Below are positions 59,948-64,000 of a stretch of DNA of 64,000 nt, piece after piece. The stretch lies in contig CBFHKY010000009.1 in the NCBI GenBank assembly GCA_965656525.1, positions 85,154 to 149,153 on the forward strand, written 5' to 3'. Numbering within the stretch: the first letter of the stretch is position 1; every line of letters starts with the position of its first letter. Source of the DNA: Pseudomaricurvus sp965656525 (GTDB lineage Bacteria > Pseudomonadota > Gammaproteobacteria > Pseudomonadales > Cellvibrionaceae). A program made the translations under genes and the position numbers. The notes beneath the pieces were generated by a model. It was not told where the DNA came from and made no database searches. It saw only the letters and a list, made by a program, of their open reading frames with translations.

Positions 59948-62900
59948 GTGTCTTTAGTTATCAATAGCAACCAAGCGGCACTTACGTCGCAGCGTTTTCT
60001 GGCGGCTTCCGGAAAAGACTTAGAACAAGCTATGGAGCGCTTGAGTTCTGGCAAACGGATCAACAGCGCTGGGGATGATGCCGCTGGGTTAGTGCTGAGT
60101 AACCGTATGACATCTCAGGTGCGTGGTTTGCAGCAGGCCATTCGCAACGCGAACGATGGTATATCGTTGATACAAACCGCTGAGGGCGCGCTGGATGAAT
60201 CTACCTCAATCTTGCAGCGTATGCGTGAGCTGTCGGTGCAATCGGCAAATGGAATTTATAGTGACGGTGATCGAGCTACGTTAGATGCTGAAATGCAGCA
60301 GTTGGTTGCCGAGTTGGATCGGATTTCGGAATCTACCACGTTTAACGGACAAACCTTGTTAGACGGAAAACAGGGTAAAATTGACCTGCAAGTCGGTGCT
60401 GAAGCCAATCAAATAATATCCATTCAAGTCCCAGCGATCACGGCAGACTCTTTAGGGTTAAGCGCTGTAAATAGCGATCTTATTGGTGCCGAAATTGATC
60501 TGATTGGCAGCAGTGGTGCTTTAAAAACAGCAATTCCCAGTGGCTCGATCAAAATTAATGGTGAGTCTTTGAATGGTCTATCGGTTGGGGATAGTCTGCA
60601 AGACCTACTTGATGATGTCAGCAGTTTAACTGACATTACGGCCACTGCCGCGATTTATGCACAGGCAGATATTGTAGGCGATGGAATTTTACTAGGTGGC
60701 GATTCTCTTACGTTAACCGGTTATGACTTTTCTGGAAACAAAAGCACTTTTGTGATTGAAAATACCGCCGACCTAGATGAAATAGCCGATGTCATTAACG
60801 GTCAGGCGCAAGGTGTAATTTCGGCTTCAGTTGCAAATAATGGCAAGCTGACACTAACCAGTGAGACCTTAGCTACGATTGTAGTGACAGACACCACATC
60901 TGGTGCTTCAGCAAGTGGCATGCCGCAAGAGCTGGTCAGCAAGGCGGTAATCCCGACTATCGCTGCCGATATTAGTAATGTGATTGATGGATTAAAAACC
61001 GACTGGATTTTCGAAGCAGAAGAGAGAATTTTTGCGGAATATGGCCTGCGTGCTGATGGTGTCGATTTAACGCTGAACCTTGATGTCACAGACGGTGCTG
61101 CCAATACTTTAGGTTATGTCGCTATTGGTGGTTACGACGGCAATGGCAAAGGCTTGAATCTATCTCTGAATTTGGACATGGCGGATTTTACTAATACCAA
61201 CTACCCCAGTGGCGGTGGCACGACAACGGCTACGGGGATTTTTAGTGATCGCATTGTCGCCCATGAAATGACACACGCGATTATGGCCCGCACCATGAAT
61301 ATGGCCTCGCTACCCCTGTGGTTTATTGAAGGCGCGGCGGAATTTACGGCCGGTGCGGATGAGCGGGTGACGAATGTCTTAGGCACATTAACGGCGGAAC
61401 AATTGGCTGATGAACTGTCTTACGCCACTTGGACTGGCAGCAGCGCACAATATTCGGCAGGCTACTTGGCTGTGAAAATGATGGATGCTGAAATCCGCAA
61501 TGCTGGTGGTAATGGCATTAAAGATTTGATGACGGAGCTGGCGGCCGGCAGCACATTGGATGTGGCCATCAATAGCGTGGCGACAGATAACAGTTTGACT
61601 GGCAGCTGGACAACCGAAGCCGAATACATCACCCATTTTACCACCAACGGTGTTGGGGATGGGTTTATCAGTGATACGTATCTGGGTGCTTACATTAACT
61701 TAGGTGATGTAGATACGGGTTCCATTGCAGGTTCGGATTATGGCGGTGCGCCTTTGGATAACGCCGATGTGATGCCCAATTTAGACGGCGGCCCCGTTGC
61801 TAATAATGGCTCTAACGATTTTAACTTTATTATCCCCGATAAATACTTACCCATTGCTCAAGACAGCGATGTATTGGCAGATGCACAATTTAATGCGCGT
61901 TTGCAATTATCTCATGATAGCGGCAACAATATTGATATTACCGTAGGATCTTCGGGAACAGAAACTGAACTTACTGTTCTAGGGTTTCGAGAAACATCCA
62001 GTAGCGGTGAAGTGACAGGTCTTGGGCTAGATAACGATACACAAGCAACGGCCTTAGCCAGTGGGGATTTATCGATCAACGGTGTTGCTATTGTAGCCAC
62101 CAGTTCGGCTGGCGGCTTACAAGAAAAGCTCGACCACATCAATGCCGTTACTGAACAAACTGGGGTCACAGCTAGCGTGATTGCGAGTGAAAGTTATCAA
62201 TTCGCTCAAGGTGTGCAAGCGATTGATCTAACCACCAGTACGGCATTTGTCTCGGCGCAAGGTGTCCCATATCAGTCGGTAGAAGCCAGCGATACGATTG
62301 ACTTTACCTCCATTGCTGCAGGCACGTTTACAGCGGGCAGTGGTGTAACGTTTGAAATTTCTGATATGGCAGGTCTTACCTTAACTATGCGTCTAGACAG
62401 CTCAGCGGGTTACAGTAGCCAGGCTCACGTAGTTGCAGCTTTTAATGCCTACTTAAAAAGTGCACCGGCGATTGATGCAGGTTTAGACATGGAAGCCTAC
62501 GTTAGCAGTTCTGGCAAACTGGGGTTTCGTGACATGGCTGGGAACGGCAACCGAGATATTTCTATTGGTGCTAACTTTACCGATTTAGGCGCAACGGCTT
62601 TCCAGTCGGGCAGCATTAACCATCTGTTGGGTTTTGATATAGAAGGCTTGGCAAATAGTAGTGATGACGATGTCTTAGTAGGTTCTGGCCCTGCGTTTGA
62701 AATAAATGGTCAAAACATTGACTTATCTGGGGCTAAAAATGGTGACGGCACGATAACAGCCAAAGAAATTGCAGCCGCTGTTAATGCTGAAGCGACCACC
62801 ACTGGTGTAGAAGCCTATGTAGACAAAAATAATCGTTTACATTTTGTGGCCGATAAAGTTTTCACAATGGCGGATGATGCAAACGGTTCAGGTTTTTTAA

Positions 62901-63655
62901 ACACTATCGATGGTGGCGTGACGATCAAAGAAAATCCGACTTTAATCGCTGCTTCTTCGGGCTCCATTATCATGAATGGCAGTGAGGTAATGTTGACAGA
63001 TTTAAATGATTTAGACACGATCATCAATGATATTAACAACGCTCAATCCAGTACTGGCGTTACAGCAGCCATTGATGATAATGGCGAAGTAGAGTTGTCT
63101 GCACAATCTTCTGTGCGTTTGGATTTAGGCAATACCGCAGGGCATGCCGTGGCGCAATCCTTAGGTATTGAGTTTATCATTAACAGTGATGGTTCAGCAG
63201 ATGCCGTTATTTTAGATGCTCGCCTACAACTTAAATCACAAAGCGAAGGGCAGGGTATTTCGGTTGACGTTACCTCCAACGGTGCTAAGGCTACAGGGCT
63301 GAAAAACTTAAATGAAAGCGCCATGGCTTCGCTATTGGGTACATCATTAAGCAGCCTAAGTATTGCAACCGCCAGTGGTGCGCAAACAGCGATAGCCGCG
63401 GTAGATCAAGCTTTAGAAAGCATTAACTCTGTGCGCTCAGAAATGGGGGCTGTAAGCAACCGTTTAGAATTTACCGTTTCTAATTTGATGAATATTTCAG
63501 AAAACAGCAGTGCGGCAAAATCTCGAATTATGGATGCTGATTATGCAGCCGAAACCGTTCGGCTAAGTCGTTCCCAGGTATTGCAACAAGCATCGCAAGC
63601 GATGCTTGTGCAAGCAAATTCGCAGCCTCAACAAGTATTAGCGTTACTGCGATAG
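59948..63655 (+). CDS. Flagellinolysin: flagellin with an internal zinc metallopeptidase domain
   Basis: A 1235-residue flagellin, start GTG. D0/D1 is intact at both ends (SLVINSNQAALTSQRFLAAS; LIQTAEGALDESTSILQRM; RSEMGAVSNRLEFTVSNLM; QVLQQASQAMLVQANSQP). Between about residues 320 and 640 a metallopeptidase domain is inserted: HEMTH at 439-443 gives two zinc histidines and the catalytic Glu440, and WFIEGAAEF at 458-466 gives the probable third ligand Glu461, the gluzincin/collagenase-like layout. The flanking variable modules match flagellin 1, which lacks the domain. Proteolytic flagellins of this kind are a described family. The expected role is a protease displayed along the filament; the substrate is unknown. 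It has its own FliA promoter. Confidence 0.93.
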   Translation: MSLVINSNQAALTSQRFLAASGKDLEQAMERLSSGKRINSAGDDAAGLVLSNRMTSQVRGLQQAIRNANDGISLIQTAEGALDESTSILQRMRELSVQSANGIYSDGDRATLDAEMQQLVAELDRISESTTFNGQTLLDGKQGKIDLQVGAEANQIISIQVPAITADSLGLSAVNSDLIGAEIDLIGSSGALKTAIPSGSIKINGESLNGLSVGDSLQDLLDDVSSLTDITATAAIYAQADIVGDGILLGGDSLTLTGYDFSGNKSTFVIENTADLDEIADVINGQAQGVISASVANNGKLTLTSETLATIVVTDTTSGASASGMPQELVSKAVIPTIAADISNVIDGLKTDWIFEAEERIFAEYGLRADGVDLTLNLDVTDGAANTLGYVAIGGYDGNGKGLNLSLNLDMADFTNTNYPSGGGTTTATGIFSDRIVAHEMTHAIMARTMNMASLPLWFIEGAAEFTAGADERVTNVLGTLTAEQLADELSYATWTGSSAQYSAGYLAVKMMDAEIRNAGGNGIKDLMTELAAGSTLDVAINSVATDNSLTGSWTTEAEYITHFTTNGVGDGFISDTYLGAYINLGDVDTGSIAGSDYGGAPLDNADVMPNLDGGPVANNGSNDFNFIIPDKYLPIAQDSDVLADAQFNARLQLSHDSGNNIDITVGSSGTETELTVLGFRETSSSGEVTGLGLDNDTQATALASGDLSINGVAIVATSSAGGLQEKLDHINAVTEQTGVTASVIASESYQFAQGVQAIDLTTSTAFVSAQGVPYQSVEASDTIDFTSIAAGTFTAGSGVTFEISDMAGLTLTMRLDSSAGYSSQAHVVAAFNAYLKSAPAIDAGLDMEAYVSSSGKLGFRDMAGNGNRDISIGANFTDLGATAFQSGSINHLLGFDIEGLANSSDDDVLVGSGPAFEINGQNIDLSGAKNGDGTITAKEIAAAVNAEATTTGVEAYVDKNNRLHFVADKVFTMADDANGSGFLNTIDGGVTIKENPTLIAASSGSIIMNGSEVMLTDLNDLDTIINDINNAQSSTGVTAAIDDNGEVELSAQSSVRLDLGNTAGHAVAQSLGIEFIINSDGSADAVILDARLQLKSQSEGQGISVDVTSNGAKATGLKNLNESAMASLLGTSLSSLSIATASGAQTAIAAVDQALESINSVRSEMGAVSNRLEFTVSNLMNISENSSAAKSRIMDADYAAETVRLSRSQVLQQASQAMLVQANSQPQQVLALLR

Positions 63656-63758
63656 TCACCTTAATCATTAAAAAGACAGCGATAAAAATTATAACCCCCT
63701 CCAGTAAGCCTTTCTAAAAATCCCCAATCAATCAATTGGTTTCAGGTGTTAATAAAAC

Positions 63759-63785
63759 TAAAGTTTTCTATTTTATGGCCGATGA
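63759..63785 (+). promoter_or_regulatory. sigma28 (FliA) promoter of flagellin 3
   Basis: TAAAGTTT - 11 bases - GCCGATGA: perfect -35 and seven of eight at -10. It lies 118 bases before the flagellin 3 start. No terminator was found between the flagellinolysin stop and this promoter, so read-through is possible too. Confidence 0.92.
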
Positions 63786-63902
63786 CCTATGCAAGAGTGG
63801 AAAGTCTAAGTGATTTTTAAAGCACTCTACCGCGTCCTTTTAAATAAGGTATGTCAGTACTCTCTGGCGTTAGATACAGTACAAATATAGCAGGGGTCTT
63901 TT

Positions 63903-64000
63903 ATGGCTTTAACAATTAACAGTAATATCCAATCGCTTAACTCTCAGCGCCAGTTGGTTAAATCTGGCGAGGAAATGAGTCAGGCCATGGAGCGCTTATC
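63903..64000 (+). CDS. Flagellin 3, N-terminal fragment cut by the window end
   Basis: The ATG follows AGGGGTC and opens ALTINSNIQSLNSQRQLVKS, then EEMSQAMERL, before the sequence ends. This is the conserved D0 helix of flagellin and nearly identical to flagellin 1 over these 32 residues. Whether its variable region also carries an insert cannot be seen. Confidence 0.93.
   Translation, partial: MALTINSNIQSLNSQRQLVKSGEEMSQAMERL

Noticed and set aside
59943..59957. ATG at 59943 as flagellinolysin start
   Set aside because: It is in another frame and meets a stop after four codons; GTG at 59948 gives the proper flagellin N-terminus.
1..64000. CRISPR arrays, insertion sequences, prophage or secretion islands
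   Set aside because: No regular direct repeats with spacers, transposase, integrase or phage structural genes were seen on either strand.

Overview
The window reads as a chromosomal segment of a polarly flagellated, probably marine gammaproteobacterium of the Pseudomonas/Oceanospirillales kind. This rests on gene order and protein family, not on a database search. cysM-rlmD-relA-mazG and flgN-flgM-flgA-cheV-cheR are pseudomonad-like neighbourhoods, and the flagellar genes carry recognisable sigma54 and sigma28 (FliA) promoters. No insertion sequence, prophage, plasmid gene or CRISPR array was seen. One tRNA gene, tRNA-Arg(CCT), is present.

Region 1 (1-24.5 kb) is mostly housekeeping. It holds a partial gene and a small soluble histidine kinase, arfB, a photolyase with a DUF523/DUF1722 protein, hemH, a histone-deacetylase-like amidohydrolase and an Atm1-type ABC exporter. 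Then come cysM-rlmD-relA-mazG, two small related unknown proteins, adk, a Lys/Ala-rich histone H1-like protein, tsaB, uppP, an M18 aminopeptidase, a double cyclic-nucleotide-binding/rhodanese-like protein, a QTMAN-family glycosyltransferase and trpS.

Region 2 (24.5-37.6 kb) mixes signalling with housekeeping. A chemoreceptor-like protein, a STAS protein (HsbA-like, apparently starting at AUU) and a receiver/PP2C/HATPase protein (HsbR-like) form an operon behind a likely FliA promoter. Next are bioA, an Aer-type aerotaxis receptor, a YcgR/FlgZ-like PilZ flagellar brake with a sigma54 promoter, ttcA, a phosphoribosyltransferase, a PAS-GGDEF-EAL protein and rsmE.

Region 3 (37.8-64 kb) is a flagellar cluster: flgN, flgM and flgA leftward; cheV, cheR, flgBCDE, then flgFGHIJKL rightward; a leftward FliT-like chaperone gene; then at least three tandem flagellin genes, the last cut by the window edge. 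The second flagellin (59948-63655, 1235 aa) carries a roughly 320-residue metallopeptidase domain with an HEMTH zinc motif in its variable region. It is a flagellinolysin, that is, a filament subunit that should also be a protease. Promoter motifs give a hierarchy: sigma54 for flgA, flgB, flgF, the PilZ gene and flagellin 1; sigma28 for flgM, the MCP-STAS-HsbR operon, the flagellinolysin and flagellin 3. FlgE, FlgK, FlgL and the flagellins are all much longer than the enteric proteins.

Four runs of 99-100 N interrupt the DUF1722 gene, mazG, bioA and flgF. In each case the flanking codons join into the expected conserved sequence with zero or one base missing, so the runs look like nominal scaffold gaps, not missing genes.
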